64,000 nt of DNA, from the NCBI GenBank assembly GCA_900491605.1, contig UESW01004772.1, forward strand, positions 1 through 64,000, written 5' to 3'. Numbering within the stretch: the first letter of the stretch is position 1; each line of letters begins with the position of its first letter. Positions 45,831 to 56,808 of this stretch are shown in pieces. Under the pieces are notes generated by a model. That model did not search any database. It worked only from the letters and a program-made list of their open reading frames with translations, and was not told the origin of the DNA. A program made the position numbers and the translations under genes. Source of the stretch: Calamus simplicifolius (lineage: Eukaryota; Streptophyta; Magnoliopsida; Arecales; Arecaceae).

Positions 45831-46531
45831 CTATCTCCAATAGGCCTCCTGCTGCATAAGAAGGGAGTGGTGAAGATCAAGCTTAGAGCGAAGGGAGGAA
45901 AGGTCAAGAGCAGATAAATAGCCATCCCGGTCCTCCCTCGCTTGGATGAGGGCAATATCAGCTTCAGCTTGCTCAATCTGTCTAACTAGATGGCCAACCT
46001 CCACTCTATTCCATCTAGAAAGCCTACGCCTGACCAGCTCCAGCAGTCTAGAAAGATGGTAAATAGCATTGCCTCTCATAGGTAAATGCCAGACCTGGGA
46101 TATGATAGCTCGGGCTGAAGGGTAGAACGTCCAGAATTGCTCAAATCTAAACTGTCGCTGCTAATGGATAACCGAATCAGTGGAAATCAAAATGGGACAG
46201 TGATCGGACGCAATTCTGGACAGGTGGGCGATAGTAGCAAAGAGAAACAACTGAGTCCACTGAGTAGTAGCCAATGCTCTATCCAGCCTTTCCCAAACGT
46301 GAGCCGAGCCCTGGCGATTGTTGCACCAGGTGAATTGGGGTCCAGAGAATCCCAGATCCAACAAGCTAGCAAAGAGATAAACCTCTAAACTCTGAGATGT
46401 CTGCTGATTCCATGACTCGCCTGCCTCCTTTCTTTTCATTAGCAGCAACAATACAATTAAAGTCCCCAGCCACAATAGACGGAATACCCTGATGAAGGAG
46501 GGAGTGAATCTCCACCCAAAGAACACGCCTT
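45831..46531 (-). CDS. L1 LINE endonuclease, C-terminal part (broken)
   Basis: Continues the endonuclease from the far side of the copia insertion: RRVLWVEIHSLLHQGIPSIV then AGDFNCIVAANEKKGGR, LLDLGFSGPQFTWCNNRQGS and the terminal ASDHCPIL (the SDH motif of the APE-type fold). A linker to the RT follows (46,079-45,831). Confidence 0.8.
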
Positions 46532-47367
46532 TGTTGGCCCAGATGGCAACCCAAGAGGGGAGGGGGGGGGGGGTGAATTGGGTTCTTTAAAAATTTTAAC
46601 CTTTTAAAAACTATGTGCTTGGAGATAGATGAAATGCAATGCGAATATTAAACACAACCAAGAGATAGAGAAAGAGATAATCAAAGCACGGCAAACACAA
46701 AGGTTTTATAGTGGTTCGGTGTATCCAACACCTACGTCCACTCCCAAGATCCACTTGGGTCCACACTATAATCCTCTTGATTACAGTCGAGTTGTTTTAC
46801 AAGATCACAACTCAAACTTGTTGTTTCCCAGGGATCACAACGAACCCAGCCGGTTTTCGGGCTCACCAGCACAAAACCCTAAACTCAAGCTAATCTAGCT
46901 TGACCCGAGGTATACTACCTCCACTAGTTCAATCCCCTTGATAGAACTAGCACAAACAAGAAAGAATAATGTTTTTCAATAATACAAAGCTCCTCAAATG
47001 AGCAAATATTCAAAATAAATAATAAGGTTAGAAAAGCCTGTTTGAAGTAGATTGGATTTGAGCTTTTCTTCTTTTCTTCTTTTCCTCTTCTCTTTGAAGA
47101 TGTTGAATCAGGCCTCAGCTTTGATTCGTTGCAAATGTTGCAGATGAGAAGTTGAAAATCTCAAAAACAGAGCTTTTCTTCCTTTTGGAATCCTCGATTT
47201 TTCCAATATGAGCGCCTTGGATTTCTCTTTGAGCTTTTTGGAGTGGAAGGATTTGAGTTTGAACTCTTTTCTCTTTGATTTCAGGCTCAAGACTTCTTTT
47301 TTGATTTGAAAGCACTCTTTTTTTTTTTTTTCCGTTATTTTTTTTTTTTTTTCAAACGGCTTCTCCC

Positions 47368-47491
47368 CTTTTATAGATTTCCTTTAATCCATTTTTGGTG
47401 AGAAAACTAGCCGTTGGAATGTACCTGGAAAGTTTTTCCAAACAAAATATATCCGTTAGAAGTTAGGTAAAAAGAAAATATTACCGTTAGA
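47368..47491 (-). promoter_or_regulatory. Copia LTR core promoter with three MSA (TCYAACGG) motifs
   Basis: On the minus strand: TATAAAAG (47,375-47,368), preceded upstream by TCCAACGG (47,418-47,411), TCTAACGG (47,460-47,453) and TCTAACGG (47,491-47,484). TCYAACGG is the mitosis-specific activator consensus bound by three-repeat MYB proteins in plant G2/M genes. The other LTR repeats all three sites. Confidence 0.55.
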
Positions 47492-47519
47492 GCTGATCTG
47501 GCATTTTAAAATTTCGTTC

Positions 47520-47875
47520 CAGATAGGTTGGAGTCGGCTCCAACTTTTCAGGTGTCGGCTCCAAGTCGTTTATCCAAAAATAGAAAGTTCTGAGTTCGTC
47601 GAGGAGTCGGCTCGAAAAAGTTAGGTGTCGGCTCGCCATACTCAGGTGTCGGCTCCAAAAGACTGTAAGTGTCGGCTCCGAGGTAGTCAAAAATCAAGCG
47701 TTCTGTCCCCGCATCGGAGTCGGCTCCAGACACTGTAAGTGTCGACTCCGAAACTCTGGTGTCGGCTCCGAAACTCTAGGTGTCGGCTCCGAACCGTATC
47801 AAAAATCAGAAGAATATTTGACTGGCCATGGGGTCGGCTCCAGAATTCCTAGGTGTCGACTCCAGGCTCTGAAAC
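47520..47875. repeat. GTGTCGGCTCC motif array in copia LTR (left)
   Basis: About eleven copies of gtgtcgg/actcc or gagtcggctcc at irregular 20-35-bp spacing. Several are near-perfect palindromes (ttggagtcggctccaa). It occupies U3 about 150 bp upstream of the TATA box. Confidence 0.85.
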
Positions 47876-48035
47876 TTTGAAACTTATATTTTGCAATTGA
47901 TTCAAAACACGTTTCTTAATGCCTTTAAATCAATCAAATATTTTTAAGCCCTGAAACACTTATCAAATCTATTAGTAATCAAATAAATATACTCAATTCC
48001 TTTATTAATCATCAAAATCAATAATTGGGTCAACA

Positions 48036-48050
48036 ATCTCCCCCTTTTTG
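48036..48050 (-). promoter_or_regulatory. Copia polypurine tract
   Basis: Minus strand reads AAAAAGGGGGAGAT immediately before the 3' LTR start TGTTGACC. Canonical position and composition. Confidence 0.8.
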
Positions 48051-48588
48051 ATGATTATAAAAACATTGAGTATATGCATAGGATTCTTAAATCAAAATTT
48101 TAAGGAAGTGATCCTCACAAGTAAGCTCCCCCTGAATAAGGTAGCTCCCCCTATGAAGTTCAAATTTAGCAATTGTTCTTTCCTTTTGCTTTACATGTTT
48201 GATACTTAGAATTCATTTATATCAATTTTCACTTTAGTGTTCACATAAGCTTATTTATGCATATCAAACTAATTTGATACCAATCAAATAAGCTTCAATT
48301 AAATTCCTCCAATCAAAGCATAACTAATCAATGCATATACGACATAACTTTCTCCCCCTTTTTTGTAATCAACAAAAAGATAAAGAAGAGTTAAGTCAAA
48401 AGATAAAATTGATAGATCAAAGATAATTTCATTTCATCAAAGGTCAAGTATTACAAAAGAAACTACTTTCATTACATCAAAAACTAAACTTTCATTTCAA
48501 ACATCAAACAACATATCTCATTAAAAAAAAACTTAGACTTCATTACATGAAAATTACAAATTGGTTCTAATGATTCTTGTTAAATGAT
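48051..48588. other. Copia 3' untranslated internal region
   Basis: AT-rich sequence between the extra ORF and the polypurine tract. It has repeated short purine-rich blocks (agctccccctga, agctccccctat, tttctccccctttt on the plus strand). No ORF is supported. The related element repeats this layout at 63,442-64,000. Confidence 0.6.
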
Positions 48589-49937
48589 CTAAAATCCTTT
48601 CATCCCTTCACTCTGAGTCCCTACAAATTCTTTCAATCTTCTGTCAACAAAAGAGCAAGCAGTCATGATTTTATCTTGAAGCTCGGCATTGCATTTGGAG
48701 TAGGTCTCAGAATCTCCACAGATATCTTTAAGTTCTTCAAATATATTTTTCAGATCATTACTTAAGGAATCCGCAGATGAACTAAGAGTTGATTCTATTT
48801 TGCCAATGCGATCATCCAGGGAATAAAGGGTTTCTTTAAGATTCATAAACTTATTATCAAACTCAGTCTTCAATTCATCCTTCTGAGCAGCAAGCAAACC
48901 TTTGAGTTGCTCCAATTGAAGGTCTGAAAAACCAACTGATGAAGTGGATGACTGAACATGAACTTGAGCGGGTGCAGGGGCAGGAACAGGACTGCTAGGC
49001 TGCGGAGAGGGAACCCTCACAGATGGTCCAGCCTCAAAAGATGCAGAAGGTCTAGGTTCAGGGGCTCTCTCATCCAAGCTGCCTTTCCTTTCCCATTGCC
49101 CGTTGACCTTAACAAATCCCATCCGATGCAAGGTGGCCAAACTGTAGTAATCAGTATGCCTGAGATTCTTGGAAGGTTCATTGTCTAATATCACAACACC
49201 TTGGCTCCTGAAAACCATAGTTAGCACCATGCCGTAGGGTAAGGATGATCTTCTTTTCCCTCCAGCCTCAGCCATATAAAATATCATCATTGCAGCTAAA
49301 TTTATGGGTTGACTGGTCAACACACTGTCCATCACAACAATGTCTCGCTCGGAGACATACTCAAATCGACCGGTTTTTGGAAATAATATTCTACTGCAAA
49401 TATTGTGAAGTAATCTTAATTCCAAGGGCAGTTGGTTAGCCCTAATCTCCTCAAATTCTGTAACTTCTCTCCCTAACATCCTCGATAGAGCGGCTGACCT
49501 CTCACTGTGGATGTCGGCAACTAATCCAGTAATGGGAATGCTAAGGAGGTTTCCTAATTTCTGAAAAGTGAGATGGATCCTTTTACCTCTGACTGAGCTC
49601 ACGATTCCACCATCACCTCTCGACAGATTGAAATAGAATTCCTTGACAAGGGCTGGATATGTAGGAACATCTAGAGAACACACTTTATCCCAGCCTAGTT
49701 CCTTGATTTGATTCCCAATAGAGAAGCCCTCGGATTGAAAGAACTCGAAATCAACTTTCCTACCCATTGTTATCACTCTCCCTGCTAGGGTATCTACCTG
49801 AGGAGATGAAGGGTCTGGATTGTCCGAAGCAGTTGAAGAGGAATCACTCGGAGACGGCTCGCGCACGGGTCATCTCGCCGATCGTTTTCGGTTGCTACGG
49901 GCACTCCAAGCACTGATCCTCTCCTCTTAGGTGCCAT
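48589..49937 (-). CDS. Extra copia ORF: plant transposon-protein domain, ~450 aa
   Basis: Open from 49,866 to the stop at 48,589 (425 codons). The better start is ATG 49,937-49,935 (MAPKRRGSVLGVPVATENDR), which joins after a one-base shift near 49,868. The core KVDFEFFQSEGFSIGNQIKE, VKEFYFNLSRGDGG, RGKRIHLTFQKLGNLLSIPI and LPLELRLLHNICSRILFP resembles the plant 'putative transposon protein' domain often found in such elements. A Pro-rich linker (about residues 300-330) and a coiled-coil C-terminus (LEQLKGLLAAQKDEL, LDDRIGKIESTL) follow. It sits where SIRE elements keep their envelope-like ORF. I see no signal peptide or membrane segment, so an envelope role is not supported. Function unknown. 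Confidence 0.75.
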
Positions 49938-50039
49938 TAGATCCTTAGGAAGGCTTGAATAGGGTGGAATTAGAGATGGGGAGGCTTTGAGAGAGTTTGG
50001 GAAGAGTTTGGTTAAGGATTTGAAAAGAGATGAAATGAC

Positions 50040-50240
50040 GAGGTGTCGACTCTGCCCTAATAAAGTCGATTTGGGACCCCCAGGTGTCGACTCCCGCAAA
50101 GTCGGGTGTCGACTCCAAATCGCTAACACAGTCAGCGCTCGAACTGGAGTCGGCTCCACTTATACGGGTGTCGGCTCCAAGGTCAGGGACCGAGAGCGAC
50201 ACAGACAAGGTGTCGACTCCTCAAACTGAGGTGTCGACTC
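50040..50240. repeat. Internal copy of the GTGTCGRCTCC motif array
   Basis: Seven or eight copies of gtgtcg(a/g)ctcc / gagtcggctcc inside the element, about 100 bp upstream (minus direction) of the extra ORF's ATG. Same motif family as in the LTR U3, separated from the ORF by a pyrimidine-rich leader-like stretch. Confidence 0.85.
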
Positions 50241-50437
50241 CACTGACAGTTTCAGAGAAAAATAACTGAGATTCAAACAACTGAAACTTGTCACAATAGG
50301 TTCAATAAAATTTTGAAAAAATCTTTGGAATATGAGGAACAAATTGCTCAGATGACTAGATAATTTGTCCTTAAAATTATGAAAGAATATCAAGAAATTA
50401 ATAGAAATCTAGATAGTCATTCCTTAGAGTTTCAAAA

Positions 50438-52007
50438 TCATTCCAAAGGGTCACAAATCCCTAATTCACCTCTAAGATAACAAAATCTTTCTTCACTCAA
50501 AGGTTTTGTAAATATATCAGCTAATTGTTCTTCAGTATTAACATAATCAAGACAAATTTCATTATTAGCTACATGTTCTCTTATAAAGTGATATCTAATT
50601 TCAATGTGTTTTGTTCTTGAATGTTGAATTGGATTTTTAGTTAAATTAATTGCACTTGTGTTATCACATCTAATTGGAGTTTTATCAAGTGTTATGCCAT
50701 AATCTTCAAGTTGTCTCTTAATCCAAAGGATTTGAGCACAGCAACTTCCAGCTGCAACATATTCTGCTTCAGCAGTTGATAATGCAACCGAATTTTGCTT
50801 TTTGCTAAACCAAGAGATTAAGTTACATCCTAAAAATTGACATGCACCACTTGTGCTTTTTCTATCTAATTTACATCCAGCATAGTCGAATCAGAATATG
50901 CAATCAAGTTTAATGTTGAGTCTCTAGAATACCATAAACCTACATTTTTAGTTCCACTTAAATATCTTAAGATTCTTTTTACAGCAATTAAGTGAGATTC
51001 TTTAGGTTCAGATTGAAATCTAGCGCATAGACAAACAGCAAACATGATATCTGGTCTACTAGCTGTTAAGTAAAGAAGAGATCCGATCATACCTCTGTAA
51101 TATTTTTGATCTACTTTCTTACCATCTTCATCTTTGTCCAATTTGCATGAAGGGCTCATAGGTGTTCCAAGTGGTTTGATTGACTCCATTCCAAACTTCT
51201 TGAGAAGTTCTTTTGTGTATTTTGCTTGATTGATGAAAATTCCTCTTTGCTTTGCTTGATTTGAAGTCCTAGGAAGAAATTGAGTTCTCCCATCATGCTC
51301 ATCTCAAACTCACCCTGCATTAACTTAGCAAATTCTTGACATAACAGATTGTTAGTAGCACCGAATACAATATCATCAACATATATTTGTACTACTAATA
51401 AATCCTTGTCTTTTCTTTTCAAAAATAGTGTTTTATCAACATTTCCTCTTATAAAGTCATTTTCAATCAAAAATTTACTTAATCTTTCATACCAAGCTCT
51501 AGGTGCTTGTTTTAAACCATATAGTGCTTTGTGCAATTTAAAAACATGATTTGGAAATTCATGATCTTCAAAACCAGGAGGTTGTTCAACAAAAACTTCC
51601 TCATTTATAAATCCATTTAAAAATGCGCTTTTAACATCCATTTGAAATAAATTGATATGCATATGACATGCAAATGCGAGTAATAATCTAATTGCTTCTA
51701 GTCTAGCTACAGGTGCAAAAGTTTCATCAAAATCAATTCCTTCTTCTTGATTATATCCTTTTGCGACTAATCTAGCTTTGTTTCTAATTACTATGCCATT
51801 TTCATCTAATTTATTTCTAAATACCCATTTTGATCCTATAACAGAATGATCTTTAGGTCTATCTACAAGAGTCCAGACATTATTCCTAGTAAATTGATTT
51901 AATTCTTCTTGCATGGCTAACATCCAATTATTATCTTTTTCTGCCTCTTCAATAGTTTTAGGTTCAATTTGAGATACAAATGCAAGATGATTATTGATGT
52001 TTCTCAT
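50438..52007 (-). CDS. Copia reverse transcriptase and RNase H
   Basis: 52,007-51,156 is open: NNWMLAMQEELNQFTRNNVW, KARLVAKGYNQEEGIDFDET, FQMDVKSAFLNGFINEEVFV and the catalytic VQIYVDDIVFGAT. After a frame change near 51,170 come CKLDKDEDGKKVDQKYYRG, MIGSLLYLTASRPDIMFAVC and HLIAVKRILRYLSGT. Then RNase H runs, with a shift near 50,880, to the terminal FCYLRGELGICDPLE and TGA (complement of 50,438-50,440). Ty1/copia RVT_2 family; copies genomic RNA to DNA. Confidence 0.9.
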
Positions 52008-52207
52008 TGATGATCTAGTTCTTACTCCTTGAGATGGATCACCTATAATTAATTCTTTTGGATGACCATAGGCATATCTCCAATCTCTAGGAAGATCTAC
52101 ATCATTATGATTTGCATCAACAACATCAACACTAGGGGAATCATTATCTTTAGCTTCTTGTTCATGATCTGAAGATACATCAATATTTAACTTTTCAATG
52201 TCTCTTT

Positions 52208-53563
52208 CTAGAATGTTTGTATCTTCCTCATCATCAATTTTTCTGAACTAGATGCTAAAGATTCATCAAAAATTACATGAATAGATTCTTCTACAATTAA
52301 GTTTCTCTTGTTAAACACTCTATAGGCTTTACTAGATGTTGAATATCCTAAGAAAATGCCTTCATCAGATTTTGCATCAAATTTTCCTAGATTATCTTTA
52401 CCATTATTATGAATGAAACATTTACAACCAAATGCATGAAAGTAGCTTATGTTTGGTTTTCTATTGTTCCATAGTTCATAAGGAGTTTTCTTAATGATTG
52501 GCCTAATCAAAGCTCTATTAAGAATGTAACATGCCGTGTTTATAGCTTCCGCCCAAAAGTATTTTGGTAGGTTGCTTTCACATAGCATGGTACGGGCCAT
52601 GTCTTCTAAGGTTCTATTTTTTCTTTCAACTACTCCATTTTGTTGTGGTGTTCTAGGTGCTGAAAAATTATGATGGATGCCATTTTCTATGCAAAAGTTT
52701 TCAAATAGATGATTTTCAAATTCAGTGCCATGATCACTTCTAAGAGACACTATGGTGTTATTTTTCTCATTTGTGACCTTTTTGAAGAATTTCAAAAACA
52801 ATGGAAAGGTCTCATCTTTATGAGCTAAAAACAATACCCAAGTGTATCTAGAGTAATCATCTACAATCACAAGACCATATTTCTTTCCTCCTAGACTTGT
52901 GGTTCTAGTAGGTCCAAAAAGATCCATGTGAAGTAGTTCAAGTGGCCTAGAAGTGGAAACAATATTTTTAGTTTTGAAAGAGTTTCTAGTTTGTTTTCCA
53001 AATTGACATGCATCGCAAATTTTGTTATTTTCAAAATCTAGTTGTGGAAGTCCTTTTACTAAATCCATTCTTATTAATTTTGAAATTAGGTGTGTGCTTG
53101 CATGACCTAATCTACGATGCCATAACCAACCAATCTCATTCATATTAGCATTATTAGCAACTAAGCAATGATTACTAGTAGACAAATTGTCTAAATCAAT
53201 CAAGTATACATTGCCATTTCTATTTCCAATAAAAATAATGCTATTATCAATGGGATTAGAAACAGTGCAGATAGATGCTTCAAATGATACTTTAAAACCT
53301 TTATCACATAATTGGCTAATACTTATTAGATTATGTTTTAAACCATTGACATATAAAACATTTTCAATATATGTGGAGGGAGTTATTTGAATATTACCAA
53401 ACCCCATGATTTGGCCTTTGCCATTGTCACCAAACGTAACAACTCCTCCTCTTTTGCTTTCAAGGGTGATGAATTGATCCTTGTCACCCGTCATGTGTCT
53501 TGAGCAGCCACTATCGAGATACCACTTTCGCTTTGATCTTTTGGCCGCAAGACACTCCTGCAA
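52208..53563 (-). CDS. Copia protease end and integrase
   Basis: Open 451-codon frame. The protease active site is WYLDSGCSRHMTGDKDQF. The GAG-pre-integrase region has LWHRRLGHAS and the zinc-binding H-x-H...CDACQFGKQ. The DDE core is MDLFGPTRTTSLGGKKYGLV (D), RSDHGTEFENHLFE (D) and TPQQNGVVERKNRT (E), followed by ALIRPIIKKTPYELWNNRKP and FLGYSTSSKAYRVFNKR. All catalytic residues are present; this is the best-preserved enzyme in the window. A ~200-bp linker, frame-shifted near 52,220, leads to RT. Confidence 0.93.
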   Translation of the reverse strand: MQECLAAKRSKRKWYLDSGCSRHMTGDKDQFITLESKRGGVVTFGDNGKGQIMGFGNIQITPSTYIENVLYVNGLKHNLISISQLCDKGFKVSFEASICTVSNPIDNSIIFIGNRNGNVYLIDLDNLSTSNHCLVANNANMNEIGWLWHRRLGHASTHLISKLIRMDLVKGLPQLDFENNKICDACQFGKQTRNSFKTKNIVSTSRPLELLHMDLFGPTRTTSLGGKKYGLVIVDDYSRYTWVLFLAHKDETFPLFLKFFKKVTNEKNNTIVSLRSDHGTEFENHLFENFCIENGIHHNFSAPRTPQQNGVVERKNRTLEDMARTMLCESNLPKYFWAEAINTACYILNRALIRPIIKKTPYELWNNRKPNISYFHAFGCKCFIHNNGKDNLGKFDAKSDEGIFLGYSTSSKAYRVFNKRNLIVEESIHVIFDESLASSSEKLMMRKIQTF

Positions 53564-53589
53564 AAATAATTAAGTCTTATATTTAGGTA

Positions 53590-55073
53590 CCCAAGCCTTC
53601 TTGGGTCCTTCATGGTTAGTAGCATAAAAGATTGTTCCTTTGGGAACCCATATTTTCTTTCCTTTACTACTTAAATTTTTGTTACTGTTTCTCACATTAC
53701 ATTCATAGGATTTATGGCCTTTCTTGTTACAATAATGACATGTAACACTATCTCTATTTTGTTCTTTTCTAAAGAAGTTTTTGACAAATTTTTTTTTATG
53801 TTAGGTCTATATCCTAATCCAGCCTTATCAAATATAGCTCTTTGATTACCTAATAATAAATTAAGTTTTTCAGAACTATAAGTAAATTTATCAACAATAT
53901 TCTTATATTTATCAACTTCCTTCTTTAATTTATCATTTTCATTGGAAATTGACTCTTTTTCTTTTGTCAAATTTTTATTTTCAGATTTCAGCATCTTAAT
54001 CTCATTAGTAAGATTATCTTTTTCTTTAATGAGAATTGAATTATCATTTTTCAGAAATTTGTATTTCTTTTTTAAAACTTTAAAATCATCAACTAGTTCA
54101 TTAAAAGCTTCAAACAATTCATCAAATGCAAAATCATCACAAGGGTTTTCAGAACTTACCTCGTTGTCGTCGTTTGCCATAAAGCAAATGTTTGCAACTT
54201 CTTTTTGATCTTCCTCTGAAGAGGATTCATCGCTGTCACTCCAGGTTGCAACATAGGCTTTCTTCTTCTTCTTGTAGGTTTCTTTAGTAGAGGACAATCA
54301 TATCTAAAGTGCCCCGGTTTCTTACACTCATAGCAAATTAAGGGGTCTTTCTCTTTGTCCTTGTCTTTGTCCTTTTCTCTTTCTCCTTCCATCTTAATTC
54401 CAGATTTCTTCTTGTGGAAGGGTCTCTTTCTTCTCATGAATTTTTTAAATTTTCTAGCTAGAAGAGCTGTCTCATCATCATCATCATCATTATCACTGCA
54501 GCTCTCCTCACTTTCTGCAGCCTTAAGAGCTATAGTCTTCTTCTTTTTAACATCTTCCTCTATGTGCTGCTTCATGGTTAACTCATGGGTCATTAGTGAT
54601 CCAAGTAGCTCCTCCAAGGGTAAAGTGTTGAGGTCCTTGGCTTCTTGGATTGCTGTCACCTTTGCTTCCCAAGTCCTTGGAAGTGACCTAAGAATTTTGC
54701 GAACAAGTTCAGAATTAGTATAAATCTTACCTAGACTTTTCAAACCATTTACAATATCGGTGAATCTAGTATACATGCATGCTATAGTTTCAGTTTGTTC
54801 CATGCTGAATAATTCATACTTATGAACAAGAATATTTATCTTAGATTCTTTAACTTGATTTGTACCCTCATGGGTAACCTCTAATCTATCCCATATCTCT
54901 TTTGCGGAATTACATGTAGAGATACGATTAAATTCGTTTGCATCTAAGGAACAATATAAGACATTCATGGCCTTAGCATTAAGCTGAGCCATTTTCCTAT
55001 CATTATCATTCCAATCCCTTTCGGGCTTAGGAACAATAGAGCCATCAACTATGTGTGGGTGTGCTAGGTCCAT
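53590..55073 (-). CDS. Copia gag (two zinc knuckles, coiled coil), one frameshift
   Basis: Starts MDLAHPHIVDGSIVPKPERD. The UBN2-type capsid core is AKEIWDRLEVTHEGTNQVKE, KILRSLPRTWEAKVTAIQEA and LPLEELLGSLMTHEL. The first knuckle is CYECKKPGHFRYDC (near 54,320). The frame shifts at ~54,290 into the SIRE-type acidic region YVATWSDSDESSSEE and a long coiled coil (54,160-53,870). A second knuckle CHYCNKKGHKSYEC (53,742-53,699) lies past another shift. Two knuckles flanking a coiled coil are usual in the SIRE/Maximus gag. Confidence 0.88.
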
Positions 55074-55264
55074 TAATTATAACACTCCACAATTCATAAT
55101 CTGAAGCTTGAATGAATATCCTCATTCTTGCTTTCCAATATGAATAGTTGGAACCATTAAACAAGGGAGGTCTATTTGTAGAATGACCTTCAGCAAATGA
55201 AGATCCAACTTGAGCTGCCATTTGGATCTTTAGCTCTTGATCGTGTGATCAAATAAACAATGAG

Positions 55265-55283
55265 CACTTGCTCTGATACCAAT
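55265..55283 (-). promoter_or_regulatory. Copia primer-binding site (initiator Met tRNA)
   Basis: Minus strand reads ATTGGTATCAGAGCAAG directly after the 5' LTR. TGGTATCAGAGC is complementary to the 3' end of plant initiator methionine tRNA. Confidence 0.88.
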
Positions 55284-56116
55284 TGTTGGCCCAGATGGCA
55301 ACCCAAGAGGGGGGGGTGAATTGGGTTCTTTAAAAAATTTTAACCTTTTAAAAACTATGTGCTTGGAGATAGATGAAATTAAATGCAATGCGAATATTAA
55401 ACACAACCAAGAGATAGAGAAAGAGATAATCAAAGCACGCAAACACAAAGGTTTTATAGTGGTTCGGTGTATCCAACACCTACGTCCACTCCCAAGATCC
55501 ACTTGGGTCCACACTATAATCCTCTTGATTACAGCGAGTTGTTTTACAAGATCACAACTCAAAACTTGTTGTTTCCCAGGGATCACAACGAACCCAGCCG
55601 GTTTTCCGGGCTCACCAGCACAAAACCCTAAACTCAAGCTAATCTAGCTTGACCCGAGGTATACTACCTCCACTAGTTCAATCCCCTTGATAGAACTAGC
55701 ACAAACAAGAAAGAATAATGTTTTTTCAATAATACAAAGCTCCTCAAATGAGCAAATATTCAAAATAAATAATAAGGTTAGAAAAGCCTGTTTGAAGTAG
55801 ATTGGATTTGAGCTTTTCTTCTTTTCCTTTTTCTCTTTGAAGATGTTGAATCAGGCCTCAGCTTTGATTCGTTGCAAATGTTGCAGATGAGAAGTTGGAA
55901 AATCTCAAAAACAGAGCTTTTCCCCCTTTTGGAATCCTCCGATTTTTCCAATATGAGCACCTTGGATTTCTCTTTGAGCTTTTTGGAGTGGAAGGATTTG
56001 AGTTTGAACTCTTTTCTCTTGATTTCAGGCTCAGACTTCTCGGATTTTTGATTTGAAAGCACTTTTTTTTTTTTTCCTTCATTTTTTTTTCTATTTTTTC
56101 AAACGGACGTTCTCCC

Positions 56117-56239
56117 CTTTTATAGATTTCCTTTAATCCATTTTTGGTGAGAAAACTAGCCGTTGGAATGTACCTGGAAGTTTTTCCAAACAAAATATAT
56201 CCGTTAGAAGTTAGGTAAAAAGAAAATATTACCGTTAGA
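56117..56239 (-). promoter_or_regulatory. Copia 5' LTR promoter with three MSA motifs
   Basis: TATAAAAG at 56,124-56,117, with TCCAACGG, TCTAACGG and TCTAACGG 36, 77 and 108 bp upstream on the minus strand. This is the copy that would drive the element. Confidence 0.55.
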
Positions 56240-56277
56240 GCTGATCTGCATTTTAAAATTTTGTTCCAGATAGGTTG

Positions 56278-56640
56278 GAGTCGGCTCCAACTTTTCAGGT
56301 GTCGGCTCCAAGTCATTTATCCAAAAATAGAAAGTTCTGAGTTCGTCGAGGAGTCGGCTCCGAAAAAGTTAGGTGTCGGCTCGCCATGGTCAGGTGTCGG
56401 CTCGCCATGGTCAGGTGTCGGCTCCAAAACACTGTAAGTGTCGGCTCCGAGGTAGTAAAAAATCAAGCGTTCTGTCCCCGCATCGGAGTCGGCTCCAGAC
56501 ACTGTAAGTGTCGACTCCAAAACTCTGGGTGTCGGCTCCAAACTCTAGGTGTCGGCTCCGAACCGTATCAAAAATTAGAAGAATATTTGACTGGCCATGG
56601 GGTCGGCTCCAGAATTCTAGGTGTCGACTCCAGGCTCTGA
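56278..56640. repeat. GTGTCGGCTCC motif array in copia LTR (right)
   Basis: Same array as at 47,520-47,875, with one extra unit (a repeated ggctcgccatggtcaggtgtc). Starts ~155 bp upstream of TATA. Confidence 0.85.
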
Positions 56641-56808
56641 AACCTTGAAACTTATATTTTGCAATTGATTCAAAACACGTTTCTTAATGCCTTTAAATCA
56701 ATCAAATATTTTTAAGCCCTGAAACACTTGTCAAATCTTTTAGTAATCAAATAAATATACTCAATTCCTTTATTAATCATCAAAATCAATAATTAGGTCA
56801 ACAACCTT

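Larger units (their letters stand above)
46532..48035 (-). repeat. Copia element 3' LTR (left)
   Basis: 1,504 bp, partner of 55,284-56,803. It contains (minus strand) the TATA box (complement of 47,368-47,375), three MSA-like octamers (47,411-47,491) and a GTGTCGGCTCC-type motif array (47,520-47,875). Differences from the other LTR include G-, T- and C-run length changes. Confidence 0.92.
46532..56803 (-). mobile_element. SIRE/Maximus-like Ty1/copia retrotransposon with extra ORF
   Basis: 10.3 kb; LTRs 46,532-48,035 and 55,284-56,803 (TGTTG...CAACA). Target duplication gcctt (46,527-46,531) versus acctt (56,804-56,808), one transition apart. Minus-strand order is gag with two zinc knuckles, protease, integrase, reverse transcriptase, RNase H, then a further ORF before the 3' LTR. 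The copia order (integrase before RT), the long coiled-coil gag and the 3' extra ORF point to the SIRE/Maximus lineage. Integrase and RT are open over long stretches; single frameshifts occur in gag and the extra ORF. A second family member begins at 61,948. Confidence 0.92.
55284..56803 (-). repeat. Copia element 5' LTR (right)
   Basis: 1,520 bp. The TATA box is the complement of 56,117-56,124. MSA-like octamers are the complements of 56,160-56,167, 56,201-56,208 and 56,232-56,239. The motif array is at 56,278-56,640. The U3 to TATA geometry is the same as in the other LTR. Confidence 0.92.

Noticed and set aside
48589..49866. Envelope (env-like) gene call for the copia extra ORF
   Set aside because: Position fits SIRE env-like ORFs, but no signal peptide, transmembrane segment or cleavage site can be seen.
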